From: Kushneria phyllosphaerae
Lineage (GTDB): Bacteria; Pseudomonadota; Gammaproteobacteria; Pseudomonadales; Halomonadaceae
DNA length: 64,000 bases
Assembly (NCBI RefSeq): GCF_900312995.1
Contig: NZ_ONZI01000003.1
Location: 620,001 to 684,000 of the forward strand
Direction of reading: 5' to 3'
A program made the position numbers and the translations under genes. The notes below the pieces were generated by a model. That model ran no database searches and was not told the DNA's origin. It saw only the letters and a list, made by a program, of their open reading frames with translations. Position 1 is the first letter of the stretch; every line of letters starts with the position of its first letter. Positions 53,125 to 62,331 of the stretch are shown here, in pieces.

Positions 53125-53433
53125 ATGACCCCGACACCGTTACTGTGTCAGATTTATAAAAGTCCGCGTCAGGAAGAGATGTTTCTTTACGTGGATCGCA
53201 CGCGTGGACTCGACGTGGTGCCTCAGGCGCTGTTGGAAGGCTTCGGCCCCCCGCAATCCATCATGATGATGATCATGACGCCGGAGCGGACGCTGGCGCG
53301 TGTGGATACTGCCCGGGTCATCGAGGCGCTGAAGGAGAAGGGGTATTACCTGCAGATGCCGCCCGGTGGCGATGCGCGAACGCGTGATCAGGCCTTTGAC
53401 GTGAGCGGCGGTGCTGATGACCAGAGCGCTTGA
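53125..53433 (+). CDS. ycgL: YcgL domain-containing protein
   Basis: 102 residues with the YcgL fold signature CQIYKSPRQEEMFLYVDRT, VPQALLEGFGPP and LKEKGYYLQMPP. GGAG sits 7 bases before the ATG at 53125; a longer in-frame start is disfavoured. Function unknown; the rnd-ycgL-ycgN order is conserved in gammaproteobacteria. Confidence 0.92.
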   Translation: MTPTPLLCQIYKSPRQEEMFLYVDRTRGLDVVPQALLEGFGPPQSIMMMIMTPERTLARVDTARVIEALKEKGYYLQMPPGGDARTRDQAFDVSGGADDQSA

Positions 53434-53453
53434 AAGACGTGTCGGGAGGCAAT

Positions 53454-53903
53454 ATGCGTGAGCGTTTTTGGGAACGATTTCCGCTGGAAGCACTGACGCC
53501 CGTCGAATGGGAGGCCATCTGTGATGGTTGCGGTCAGTGCTGTCTGGTTCGGCTGGAGGATGAGGAAAACCAGGAAATCGTGACCCTGTCGGTGGCCTGT
53601 CGACTCTTTGATACCACCGCCTGTCGCTGCAGTGATTACGAGCATCGCTTTAACAAGGTGTCCGATTGTCTTCAGCTGACGCCGGAGCGGGCTCGCGCGT
53701 TTCACTGGCTGCCCGACACCTGCGGCTATCGACGTCTGGCACAGTCAAAGCCGCTGCCCAAATGGCATCCGCTGATCAGTGGTGATCCGCAGGGGGCTCG
53801 CCGCGCCGGTGTCAGCATGCATGGCATGGCTGTCAGTGAAGCGAAGGTGCCTGAACGGGACTATGAGGATTACATCATTGCCGTGATACCCTGCCAGTCA
53901 TGA
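53454..53903 (+). CDS. ycgN: YcgN family (UPF0260) cysteine-rich protein
   Basis: 149 residues with the CDGCGQCCLVRLEDEE cluster, then CRLFDTTACRCSDYEHRF and DTCGYRRLAQ. That is seven to eight cysteines placed as in the YkgJ/YcgN zinc or Fe-S binding family. GGGAGG lies five bases ahead of the ATG at 53454, 20 bases after ycgL. Function not established. The gene ends at a bidirectional terminator. Confidence 0.92.
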   Translation: MRERFWERFPLEALTPVEWEAICDGCGQCCLVRLEDEENQEIVTLSVACRLFDTTACRCSDYEHRFNKVSDCLQLTPERARAFHWLPDTCGYRRLAQSKPLPKWHPLISGDPQGARRAGVSMHGMAVSEAKVPERDYEDYIIAVIPCQS

Positions 53904-53940
53904 TGGCGCCTGACGGATTCCAGGCATTTGATGTCAATCA

Positions 53941-53982
53941 ATAAAAGGGGCGCACCTCGCTTGTGAGGTGCGCCCCTTTTAT
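53941..53982. terminator. bidirectional terminator between ycgN and ptrB
   Basis: 18-bp perfect arms (53941-53958, 53965-53982) containing AAAAGGGGCGCACCTC and its complement, GCTTGT loop, with A and T runs on opposite sides. It serves the convergent ycgN and ptrB. Confidence 0.93.
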
Positions 53983-54036
53983 GGGTATGGGCAGGATCGT
54001 TTTTCAGTCCGGTCCTCCCAAGGTAACCCCTTTCAG

Positions 54037-54061
54037 GATCGGCGCCTTTAAGGCGCCGATC
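54037..54061. repeat. 12-bp palindrome next to the ptrB stop codon
   Basis: GATCGGCGCCTT and AAGGCGCCGATC on either side of a single T. It starts 5 bases past the ptrB stop on that strand. No T run, and a proper terminator follows some 55 bases on. Confidence 0.6.
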
Positions 54062-54065
54062 GCAA

Positions 54066-56159
54066 TCAGGCGTCTGGCGCCGTGGTTTTGGCCGTTGGCT
54101 CAACCCGTGAAAGCCCCAGTGCCCACAGGATAAAGGCGTCCTGACGGGCCACATCGCGCCAGGCATGAAAGCGCCCGGAGGCGCCGCCGTGACCGGCACT
54201 CATGTCAGTGCGCAGCATGACCGGTCCACGGGCGCTGTCGAGCTCGATCAGGCGGGCATAGAGCTTGGCCGGCTCCCAGTAGGGTACCCGCGAGTCATGC
54301 CAGCTGCCCTGTAGATAGACGGCCGGCCAGGGGGCCGGGACCAGATTGTTCAGCGGTGAATAACCCTTGATGCGTCGATGGGCTTCCGGTTCTTCAGGAT
54401 TGCCCCATTCGGTATATTCCGCCGTTGTCAGCGGCAGGTCCGGATTTTCCATGGTGCGCAGCACATCGACAAAGGGGACATCCAGCACCGCTGCGCAGAA
54501 GGCATGAGGGTCAAGATTTACGCTAGCGGCCACCAGCAGTCCGCCGGCACTGGCACCGTAGGCAGCAATGTGGCGTTCCTCGGCAAGGCCATGTTCGACC
54601 AGCACATTGCGAGCGGCCAAAAAATCCTGAAAGCTGTTTTCCTTGTGCTCCAGCTTGCCACCCAGATACCAGGGCTCGCCCCGGTCACCGCCGCCGCGAA
54701 CGTGGGCGACGGCAAAGGCGCCGCCACGGGCCAGAAGTTCAAGACGCGAGATGGAAAACCAGGGATCCAGTGTCTGACCATAAGCGCCGTAGCCATACAG
54801 CAGGGTGGGGAGCGGTCCGCGGTCGATCAGGTCCGCCCGTGCGACCACGGATACCGGCACGCGTTCGCCATCAAAGGAAGTGGCCCAGAGTCGGCGGCAG
54901 GCCAGATGACCGGGCTGAATGTCGCCATAAACGGGCTGCTGGCGCAGCAGTCGCCGCTCGCCGCTGTCGATATCGAACTCGACCCAGCGGGGCGGGGTCG
55001 TAAAGGACTCTTCGTGCAGGCGAAGCTGTCGTGTATCGAAATGGGGCGTGTCGGCAAGCCCGAGACTGCAGGGCATTTCCGCAATGGGCAGCCATTCATC
55101 GCGGGTCACGTCATGGTGCTCATCAATCTGCATCAAGCGTAGATGTACCTGGGCACTGTCATGGTCCCGCTCGGTCAGCACCAGCCCCCATGAGAAGGCG
55201 TCCACATCCTCAAGCGTTGTGCCGTCGCGATGTTCGATCATCGGTAGCCACTGCCCAAACGCGTGCTCTTCGGCCCGGTCGAGGCAAAAGTGCACGGCAT
55301 TTCTGTTGTGAAGCACATAGAACATGCCCGGGCGGTGATCGATGCCATACTCCACGCCACTCTCGCGCGGATGAAAACATTCTGGCGCGCTTTCCGGTGT
55401 GGTCGCGGGAACCAGATGGGCTTCACTGGTGTCCTTTGAGGCACTGTGGATGATCAGCCATTCCCGTGAGCGGGTCTTGTCCAGGCCGACCCAGAACTCG
55501 ACGTCGTCTTCTTCAAAGATGCAGACGGCATCATCGTGGTTGCGATGGCGTCGCCAGACCGTGGCAGGACGCTGAGTCGTGTCGTAACGCGTAAAGAGAA
55601 GCGTGGCGTTGTCTTCCGCCCAGCACAGATCCGGTCCGATACCGCGCTCAAGGCGAATCGTCTCGCCATCCGGCAGATGGCGCAGATAGAGATCGAAGTA
55701 CTCGTTGCCCTGAGTATCCAGTGTCCAGGCCATCCACTGCTCGTCTTCGGACAGGGCAAGATCACCCAGTTCGAGAAAGCTGTTGTGAGTAGAAAGTTCC
55801 TGCAGGTCGATCAGGCATTCGTGACCGCGGCGCTCGATATCAAGATGATCGAAATCATTTCCGATCGGATGGCGCCAGAAAACCGGATAATCGGCATCGG
55901 AGGCGGTTTCGCTCCAGTACACGAAATGATCAAAGGGCGTGGCAAGACCTGTCACGGCCAGCTCGCGGCGGGCAAGATGACTGTCAAACAGGGTCTGTGT
56001 GAGGGATTCAAGTGGTTCAAACCACTGATCACACTCAAGATTGACGGCCTCGAGAAACTCGGCCACCTCTGGCGCATCACGGTTTTCAAGCCAGTGCCAG
56101 TGGGGGTCTTCGATTTTTTTGAAGCGCGCAACCGGCGCGGACGGTAGGTGTTCTTTCAT
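54066..56159 (-). CDS. ptrB: oligopeptidase B (S9 family)
   Basis: Serine peptidase that cuts short peptides after Arg or Lys. The 697 residues comprise an N-terminal seven-bladed beta-propeller (about 1-400) and a C-terminal alpha/beta hydrolase. The latter carries YGYGAYGQTLDPWFSISRLE, VAHVRGGGDRGEPWYLGGKL, the nucleophile GASAGGLLVA (Ser537), the Asp in VYLQGSWHDSRVPY, and the His in DMSAGHGGASGRF. The ATG at 56159 has a poor ribosome-binding site, but homology begins close by (ARFKKIEDPHWHWLENR). Confidence 0.93.
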   Translation of the reverse strand: MKEHLPSAPVARFKKIEDPHWHWLENRDAPEVAEFLEAVNLECDQWFEPLESLTQTLFDSHLARRELAVTGLATPFDHFVYWSETASDADYPVFWRHPIGNDFDHLDIERRGHECLIDLQELSTHNSFLELGDLALSEDEQWMAWTLDTQGNEYFDLYLRHLPDGETIRLERGIGPDLCWAEDNATLLFTRYDTTQRPATVWRRHRNHDDAVCIFEEDDVEFWVGLDKTRSREWLIIHSASKDTSEAHLVPATTPESAPECFHPRESGVEYGIDHRPGMFYVLHNRNAVHFCLDRAEEHAFGQWLPMIEHRDGTTLEDVDAFSWGLVLTERDHDSAQVHLRLMQIDEHHDVTRDEWLPIAEMPCSLGLADTPHFDTRQLRLHEESFTTPPRWVEFDIDSGERRLLRQQPVYGDIQPGHLACRRLWATSFDGERVPVSVVARADLIDRGPLPTLLYGYGAYGQTLDPWFSISRLELLARGGAFAVAHVRGGGDRGEPWYLGGKLEHKENSFQDFLAARNVLVEHGLAEERHIAAYGASAGGLLVAASVNLDPHAFCAAVLDVPFVDVLRTMENPDLPLTTAEYTEWGNPEEPEAHRRIKGYSPLNNLVPAPWPAVYLQGSWHDSRVPYWEPAKLYARLIELDSARGPVMLRTDMSAGHGGASGRFHAWRDVARQDAFILWALGLSRVEPTAKTTAPDA

Positions 56160-56210
56160 AATGTGCAGTGTAACATTGGTCGCTGTATTTAACCCGGAGG
56201 TATCAAGGGC

Positions 56211-56675
56211 GTGCTGATTTCAGACTCGATCCCACTATTGTGGCTATGCTGGTTCGTATTATCCGTTGCAGTGCTGGTCTTCGGCTACTTTGCCATTTCA
56301 TTTCTGCCGCGCCTGCCTCGCTGGCTGGTCACTGGCGGCGTGGCGGGTCTGCTCTGGATGCCGGCATTTTTCTCGGTGCCCGGCCCGCAGTCAGAGCTTG
56401 GGTATTCAGGCTGGGCGCCTTCGCTGGTCGTGACGGCTGTCGGCTTTTTGCAGCATAACGGTGGTCAGATCTTCCTTGGCGGTATCCTGATGGTCATCGG
56501 CGCTGTGCTGGGGATGCTGGTGACCTTTTTCATCGGCCGACGCGGTCGCCATGACAAGGATGACGATGACCGCTCCGGCAGCGCCCGGGCCAGGAGTCAC
56601 AGTGACGATCGTGAGGGTGCCCATCGACGTCGTGACAGTGCGCCAGCGCGTCGGGAACCTTCGCTCGGGAGATAG
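56211..56675 (+). CDS. small membrane protein of a VWA cluster, hypothetical
   Basis: 154 residues: three hydrophobic helices (about 8-31, 37-55 and 86-108), with a soluble tail from about 110 that is very rich in Arg, Asp and Ser (GRRGRHDKDDDDRSGSARAR). I do not recognise it. Starts with GTG; GGAGG lies 10 bases upstream. Five bases separate it from the VWA gene, so it is co-transcribed. Divergent from ptrB. Confidence 0.72.
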   Translation: MLISDSIPLLWLCWFVLSVAVLVFGYFAISFLPRLPRWLVTGGVAGLLWMPAFFSVPGPQSELGYSGWAPSLVVTAVGFLQHNGGQIFLGGILMVIGAVLGMLVTFFIGRRGRHDKDDDDRSGSARARSHSDDREGAHRRRDSAPARREPSLGR

Positions 56676-56680
56676 GCCCT

Positions 56681-58462
56681 ATGCTGTATCGGTGGCTGAT
56701 GACAGGTGCATGGTTGCTGCTGGTCCTGCTGGCACTGCCCGTTCAGGCGGCGCCACAGGGCTCGCCCGAACAGGGCGACGTTCGTCTGGCGATCGATGTC
56801 TCCGGCAGCATGAAGGACAACGATCCTGACAACCTGCGCGCCAGCGGTGTTCGCCTATTGGTGGATCTACTGCCCGATAATGTTCGTGCCGGGCTCTGGA
56901 CCTTTGGTCAGCAGGTGGCCAATCCACTGGCGATGGGCACTGTCAACGACCAGTGGCGCCAGCATGCGCTGTCCGTTTTGCCTCAGCTGACCCGATACGA
57001 GCAGTTTACCGATCTTGAATCAGCGCTGAACCTTGCCACCCAAGGGGTACGAGGGGAGGGCAGGACGCATCTCATCGTATTGACCGATGGCATGGTGGAT
57101 GTCCCTGCCCTCAGCGACAAGCCTGCTCGGGATCGTGCGTCACGTGAGCGCATCATCAAAACGCTCGCGCCGGATCTGGCCGGGCGCAATGTGGTCATTC
57201 ATACCATTGCGCTGTCCCGTAATGCCGATACCGATCTGATGCGCGCCATCTCGCAGCAGACCGGCGGGCTGGCGTCGGTGGCTGAAGACTCTCGAGCGCT
57301 CTTGCGCTCCTTCCTGGATGTCCTCAATCAGGTTGCCCCGCGCCAGCAGCTGCCGCTGGAAGATGGCCGATTTCAGGTCGACGACCAGGTGCAGGAATTT
57401 ACGGCGCTGATCTTTCACGATCAAAGGGACGGGCCGATCACCCTGGTCAGCCCGGACGGCGAGCGTCTGAGCATCGATGATCCGGGCGTGGCAAGTCGCT
57501 GGCGTCATGACGACCGCTATGAACTGATTACCGTTCCCGACCCTTTCGCCGGGCAGTGGCAGATCGAGGGGCCGGTCGGTGCCGGCTCGCGTATTCTGAT
57601 CGACTCCAGCCTGCAGCTGCGAAGCGCCAATATTCCGGCCACGTTATATGCCCACATCGATCAGCCTCTTGACGTCTGGCTGGACGGTATGGCCAAGCAG
57701 GGGGATGACCCGTCACGGCAGCCTGTGGTCGATGCCGTTCTGCGCGGCGCGCAGGGCGAGATCACCAGCACTCGTTTACAGCGTGAATCGGATGGACACT
57801 ATCGCGGGCATCTTGATCGCATCGACCAGACAGGGAATGCCGAACTGGCCCTGCAGGCGCGCACCGAGGCGTTTGCACGACTGCTGACCCGTAGCGTCAA
57901 CGTGGTACCGGTTATTGATGCCTCGCTCTCCGGTGATCAGTCGCGCATTACGCTAAAGGCGGCCTGGCCTCGTTTGACGCGTGACAACACGCGTATCAAC
58001 GCAGACCTTCTGGGGGAAACCCTGGACGTTAAACCGCTGGCAGATGATCGCTGGCAGATCACGCTACCCGATGACCTGCCCGACGAGTCCGTTCCGGTCG
58101 ACCTTGTGGCGACCGTGGCGCTGGATAATCGAATACTCGAAATTCCGCTGCCACCGGTAATGCTCAATAGCGATGCCGCCACCAGCCTTTCCGGTGCGCG
58201 TCTTGACCGGGATGCGGTCCAGGGTGAGCAGATGGCATCTTCTCAAGAAGAAGGGCAGGACCAGCCATGGTCGCTGCAGCGGCTATGGCATCTGGCGCAG
58301 GAGAACTGGCCTGCGGCCAGAGCGCAGGCCATGCAGTGGATGCAGGACCCGCGTGCGTGGTGGGTGGCTGCCGCGCTGATTGTGCTTTGTTTATTGCTTG
58401 CCTTCAGAAGGCGTCGCCTGCGGCGCCAGCGTCCCCGACACAGGAGAGACCCGAGTGTGTGA
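56681..58462 (+). CDS. periplasmic von Willebrand factor A protein (TIGR03503-like)
   Basis: 593 residues. Signal peptide (WLLLVLLALPVQAA), then a VWA domain from about 32 to 205 with the MIDAS metal site DVSGSM (D39, S41, S43), a second MIDAS residue around LTRYEQFTDLESAL and DGMVD. A long beta-rich region follows (about 240-520) with repeated immunoglobulin-like pieces. One membrane helix near the C-terminus (WWVAAALIVLCLLLAF) and a basic tail RRRRLRRQRP close it. So the body is likely periplasmic, anchored at its C-terminus. Role unknown. It overlaps the next gene by 8 bases. Confidence 0.82.
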   Translation: MLYRWLMTGAWLLLVLLALPVQAAPQGSPEQGDVRLAIDVSGSMKDNDPDNLRASGVRLLVDLLPDNVRAGLWTFGQQVANPLAMGTVNDQWRQHALSVLPQLTRYEQFTDLESALNLATQGVRGEGRTHLIVLTDGMVDVPALSDKPARDRASRERIIKTLAPDLAGRNVVIHTIALSRNADTDLMRAISQQTGGLASVAEDSRALLRSFLDVLNQVAPRQQLPLEDGRFQVDDQVQEFTALIFHDQRDGPITLVSPDGERLSIDDPGVASRWRHDDRYELITVPDPFAGQWQIEGPVGAGSRILIDSSLQLRSANIPATLYAHIDQPLDVWLDGMAKQGDDPSRQPVVDAVLRGAQGEITSTRLQRESDGHYRGHLDRIDQTGNAELALQARTEAFARLLTRSVNVVPVIDASLSGDQSRITLKAAWPRLTRDNTRINADLLGETLDVKPLADDRWQITLPDDLPDESVPVDLVATVALDNRILEIPLPPVMLNSDAATSLSGARLDRDAVQGEQMASSQEEGQDQPWSLQRLWHLAQENWPAARAQAMQWMQDPRAWWVAAALIVLCLLLAFRRRRLRRQRPRHRRDPSV

Positions 58463-59243
58463 GCTATTGGGCATGAGCGCCAATCAGCCGGTCAATACCG
58501 GCTTCAGCTGGCGCGGCTTCAAACAGCGAGGGGGCTGCGATGGTCCTCATTGTGATGGATTCGGTATCGGCTTTTATCGCCGGGACGGCTATCACGACTT
58601 TCATGATGTGCGCGCCGCCATAGACTCGCCTCTGGCAGAGTTGCTCGGTCAGGATGATATTGCGGCACTGATCATGATGGGGCATCTGCGCCATGCCAAT
58701 GAAGGCGGCGTTGAAATTCAGAATACCTATCCGTTTACGCGTGAAATGGAGGGGCGGCACTGGTGCTATACCATGCAGGGTCAGTTGGAGGGCTTTGAGG
58801 CGCTCAAGCTTTCCGGTCGGTTTACGCCGCTGGGCAGTACGGATGGCGAGCATGTCTTCTGCTGGCTGCTCGATCAACTGGCGCAGCAGGATTGTGATGA
58901 TGTCTCCGCCACCTGTGAGCTGCTGGCCCAGTGTGGTGATCAACTGGCACAGATGGGTGTTTTCAACATGATGCTCAGTGATGGGCGGGTGCTGTATACC
59001 TATTGCAGCAAGAAAATGTGCTGGCTGACGCGGCGTGCGCCCTTTGGTACCGTCACGTCGCTGGACAACGGTGAGCATATTGACCTTGCCAGCCGCTGTG
59101 ACAGCGCCACGGTGTATACCCTTCTGGCGACAAACCCCCTGACCAATGAGTCAGGCTGGCAGGATATGCACCCTGGTGAGGCCATGGCCTTCTGCGATGG
59201 CGAGCAGTGTGACGTCATTACGCCGCAGGCCATGTCTGCCTGA
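58455..59243 (+). CDS. class II glutamine amidotransferase, YafJ-like
   Basis: 262 residues beginning with GTG-TGT: after Met removal Cys2 is the N-terminal nucleophile (MCELLGMSANQPVN). The Ntn fold is seen in GFGIGFYRRDGYHDF, MGHLRHANEGGVEIQNTYPF and LYTYCSKKMCWLTRRAP. AGGAGA lies seven bases before the GTG. The acceptor that would take the released ammonia is not known for this family. It overlaps the VWA gene by 8 bases, so the cluster of membrane protein, VWA protein and amidotransferase is translated together. Confidence 0.87.
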   Translation: MCELLGMSANQPVNTGFSWRGFKQRGGCDGPHCDGFGIGFYRRDGYHDFHDVRAAIDSPLAELLGQDDIAALIMMGHLRHANEGGVEIQNTYPFTREMEGRHWCYTMQGQLEGFEALKLSGRFTPLGSTDGEHVFCWLLDQLAQQDCDDVSATCELLAQCGDQLAQMGVFNMMLSDGRVLYTYCSKKMCWLTRRAPFGTVTSLDNGEHIDLASRCDSATVYTLLATNPLTNESGWQDMHPGEAMAFCDGEQCDVITPQAMSA

Positions 59244-59275
59244 TGGCGCACTGAATCTGGAAAGACCTTTACGTC

Positions 59276-59320
59276 TAAAAAAGACGCCGCAGAACATCAC
59301 GTGTCTGCGGCGTCTTTTTA
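59276..59320. terminator. bidirectional terminator between the amidotransferase and cysK
   Basis: TAAAAAAGACGCCGCAGA pairs with TCTGCGGCGTCTTTTTA (one A of the six-A run unpaired) around a 10-base loop. A and T runs on both sides serve both convergent genes. Confidence 0.93.
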
Positions 59321-59340
59321 TTCTGGCACTCGCCCTTTTG

Positions 59341-60309
59341 TTAGCTCAGTTCTTCTTCAGTAAACATGCCCTCAAACAGCGCCGTCGAGAGATAGCGCTC
59401 GCCGCTGTCGGGCAGAATAACGGCAATGGCCTTGTCCTTGTACGCCGGGTCTTCGGCCAGACGCAGGGCGGCCACCATGGCAGCGCCACAGGAAATCCCT
59501 ACCAGCATGCCTTCTTCACGCATCAGGCGGCGTGCCATGGCCATGGCGTCTTCGCTGGTGACGGCTTCTACCTGGTCGACATGGTCCAGATCCAGGTTGG
59601 CCGGGATGAAGTTGGCACCGATGCCCTGGATTTTGTGGCCGGCCGGCGTCAAATCCTCACCACGCAGACGCTGACTGATGATGGGCGACTCGGACGGCTC
59701 CACGGCAACGCTGTGCAGCGCCTTGCCCCTGATTTTCTCGAAATAGCGGGAAATGCCGGTAATCGTGCCGCCGGTGCCGACGCCTGCCACCAGAACATCA
59801 AGGTCACCGTCGGTGGCGTCCCAGAGCTCCGGGCCGGTGGTCTTTTCATGAATCTCGGGGTTGGCCGGGTTTTCGAACTGGGCCGGCATGAAATAGCGCT
59901 CGGGTTCGGCGTCGCGCAGTTCGGTGGCACGCTCCACGGCGCCTTTCATGCCGCGGGCGGGTTCGGTCAGCACCAGCTCGGCGCCCAGCGCCTTGAGTAC
60001 CTTGCGGCGTTCAATGCTCATCGAGGCCGGCATGGTCAGCTTGACCTTGTAGCCGCGCGCCGCGCCCACAAACGCCAGGGCGATACCAGTGTTGCCGGAG
60101 GTGGGTTCGATGATTTCCATGCCCGGTTTCAAGACGCCACGCTTTTCGGCGTCCCAGATCATGTTGGCCCCGATTCGGCACTTGACCGACAGCGCCGGGT
60201 TGCGCGACTCGAGCTTGGCATACACGCGAGGATGATCCGTCAGGTGTCTGACCCTGACCAGCGGCGTTTGTCCGATTGCCTGGGAGTTGTCTTCCAGAAT
60301 GTTGCTCAT
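59341..60309 (-). CDS. cysK: cysteine synthase A
   Basis: PLP enzyme making cysteine from O-acetylserine and sulfide. The 322 residues have the PLP Lys in [11 protein letters not shown] (K43), substrate loop [14 protein letters not shown], phosphate loop [10 protein letters not shown], and [10 protein letters not shown] near the end. GGAG lies six bases before the ATG at 60309, which fits homology ([11 protein letters not shown] at 11-21). Earlier ATGs add unrelated residues. Divergent from fadD. Confidence 0.94.
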   Translation of the reverse strand: MSNILEDNSQAIGQTPLVRVRHLTDHPRVYAKLESRNPALSVKCRIGANMIWDAEKRGVLKPGMEIIEPTSGNTGIALAFVGAARGYKVKLTMPASMSIERRKVLKALGAELVLTEPARGMKGAVERATELRDAEPERYFMPAQFENPANPEIHEKTTGPELWDATDGDLDVLVAGVGTGGTITGISRYFEKIRGKALHSVAVEPSESPIISQRLRGEDLTPAGHKIQGIGANFIPANLDLDHVDQVEAVTSEDAMAMARRLMREEGMLVGISCGAAMVAALRLAEDPAYKDKAIAVILPDSGERYLSTALFEGMFTEEELS

Positions 60310-60494
60310 CGCGTGCTCCATGTCAGTAGACTGTCTGATAAGGACAGAGGAAAGAACCTGCGCCATTGTGACGAGAGGGTACGACCTTCGTCGAGCCCCT
60401 GGTGTCCGGCCCTGGTCACAGGCTTTCATGCTATTTTAGGGGTTTTCCATAAAACGGTATTTGGCCGCAAGCGGCATGATGATCGGGAGATGGC

Positions 60495-62183
60495 ATGAGC
60501 GAGATGAAGACGGCACCTGCGCTGCTTGAAGGGCCCGCGCTCGAGAAGGATGACGGTTACCGATCGATTCTCGACGTGTTTGAAAGGGCCTGTTCGCAAT
60601 ACGCTGACCGCCCCGCCTTTACCTGCATGGGCAGCACATTGACCTACGCAGGCATGAAGGATCTGGTGGATCGATTTGCCCACTGGATTGTCACCCGCAC
60701 GTCCATGTCGCCCGGGGACCGTCTGGGCATTGTGCTGCCCAATCTGCTGCAGTACCCGGTGGCCGTGTTTGGTGCCCTGAAGGCAGGCCTTGTCATCGTC
60801 AATACCAATCCCCTGTATACCGCCGACGAGATGTATCATCAGTTCGCGGATGCCGGGGTGAGCGGCGTCGTGGTGTTTGCGCACATGGCCCACAAGCTGG
60901 AAGCAGTGCTCAAGCGCCTGCCGATTGCCCATGTCATCGTCACCGAGGTGGCAGATCTTCACCCCTGGCCATCGCGTTTCAAATATAACCTTGGTGCGCG
61001 CTATATCGCCCGCCAGGTGCCGCGCTACCATCTGCCCGATGCCGTTCCCATGCGTCAGGTTTTAAAGCAGCAGGGCAAAGTCGATGACAGCCGCTGGGGC
61101 CGCGATGAGGATCTGGCCATTTTGCAATATACCGGCGGCACGACCGGTACGCCCAAGGGCGCGATGCTCTCCCATGCCAACCTGGTGGCCAATATGCGCC
61201 AGACCGGCGAGGTGCTGGGCAGCGCCGTGACCCGCGGACAGGAAACCATCATTGCACCCCTGCCGGTCTATCACATCTATACCTTCACCGTGAACTGCAT
61301 GTTCGGCTGTGAAACCGGTAGCCACAGCGTCCTGATTCCCAACCCGAAGGATCTGGACAGCTTTGTCAAAACGCTCGCTCAGCAGCCCTTTTCGGCCTTT
61401 ATCGGGCTCAATACACTGTTTGCCGCCCTGTGTCGGCGTCCGGATTTCCAAAAGCTGGATTTCAGTCCTTTAAAGCTCAGCGTCTCCGGCGGCATGGCGC
61501 TCAATACGACCACGGCCAACCGGTGGTACGAGGTGACCGGCTCTGCTGTGCTGGAAGGGTATGGCATGACCGAGACGTCGCCAGTGGTGTGCGTCAACCC
61601 TCCCGACAGGATACAGCCGGGGGCCATTGGCCGGCCGGTCGCCGGTACCCGCCTTCAGGTGCTGGATGATAACGACCAGCCGCTGGGTTACGACACGCCC
61701 GGCGAACTTTGTGTGCAGGGCCCTCAGGTCATGAAGGGATACTGGAAACTGCCGGAGGAAACGGCCAAAACGCTTTCTGAAGATGGCTGGGTCAGATCAG
61801 GTGATATCGCGGTGCTGCAGCACGATGGGTTTGTGCGCATTGTGGATCGCAAGAAGGACATGATCGTCAGCTCCGGTTTCAATATTTACCCCAACGAAGT
61901 AGAGGATGTGCTGCTAAGGCATGAAGACATTCATGAGGCTGCCGTAATCGGCGTGCCCGATGAGGACAGCGGGGAGAGCGTGGTGGCGTTCATCGTGCCG
62001 CGAAACGGGGTCAATCTTGATGCCGCAGCCCTCAAGCAGTGGTGCCGGCAGGAGCTGACCGGCTACAAGGTGCCAAGGCGTTTTGAATTTCGCGATCAGC
62101 TGCCGCGCAGCAGTGTCGGCAAGGTGCTGCGTCGTGTCCTGCGTGATGAGCTGACCGACACCGCACGCAAGGACGCTTCCTGA
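60495..62183 (+). CDS. fadD: long-chain fatty acid-CoA ligase FadD
   Basis: AMP-forming ligase that activates fatty acids at the inner membrane for beta-oxidation. The 562 residues show the AMP-binding P-loop [14 protein letters not shown] (from about residue 212), the FadD linker and core motifs [16 protein letters not shown] and [16 protein letters not shown], and the FACS lysine region near [16 protein letters not shown] at the end. Size and motif spacing match E. coli FadD (561). No FadR site was recognised. Confidence 0.94.
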   Translation: MSEMKTAPALLEGPALEKDDGYRSILDVFERACSQYADRPAFTCMGSTLTYAGMKDLVDRFAHWIVTRTSMSPGDRLGIVLPNLLQYPVAVFGALKAGLVIVNTNPLYTADEMYHQFADAGVSGVVVFAHMAHKLEAVLKRLPIAHVIVTEVADLHPWPSRFKYNLGARYIARQVPRYHLPDAVPMRQVLKQQGKVDDSRWGRDEDLAILQYTGGTTGTPKGAMLSHANLVANMRQTGEVLGSAVTRGQETIIAPLPVYHIYTFTVNCMFGCETGSHSVLIPNPKDLDSFVKTLAQQPFSAFIGLNTLFAALCRRPDFQKLDFSPLKLSVSGGMALNTTTANRWYEVTGSAVLEGYGMTETSPVVCVNPPDRIQPGAIGRPVAGTRLQVLDDNDQPLGYDTPGELCVQGPQVMKGYWKLPEETAKTLSEDGWVRSGDIAVLQHDGFVRIVDRKKDMIVSSGFNIYPNEVEDVLLRHEDIHEAAVIGVPDEDSGESVVAFIVPRNGVNLDAAALKQWCRQELTGYKVPRRFEFRDQLPRSSVGKVLRRVLRDELTDTARKDAS

Positions 62184-62263
62184 TCCACAGGCCGGTTGGC
62201 TGCCAGGGCCTGATTGGCGCTACAATCATCTTCCTGTAACCATTGGTAGAACACCTTTTCTTG

Positions 62264-62310
62264 AACGGTCATGGCGCTGTCATGACCGTTGTCACTACCG
62301 CCTTGGCGGT
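62264..62310. repeat. two hairpins in the hrpA leader
   Basis: A perfect 10-bp stem AACGGTCATG/CATGACCGTT (62264-62273 and 62281-62290) followed by ACCGCC-TT-GGCGGT (62297-62310). No T run. They lie directly ahead of the hrpA ribosome-binding site. Confidence 0.55.
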
Positions 62311-62331
62311 TTCAAAAGTCCAGAGGGTACC

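Noticed and set aside
59146..60498. 450-codon plus-strand frame across cysK
   Set aside because: Antisense of cysK, and it runs through a strong bidirectional terminator.
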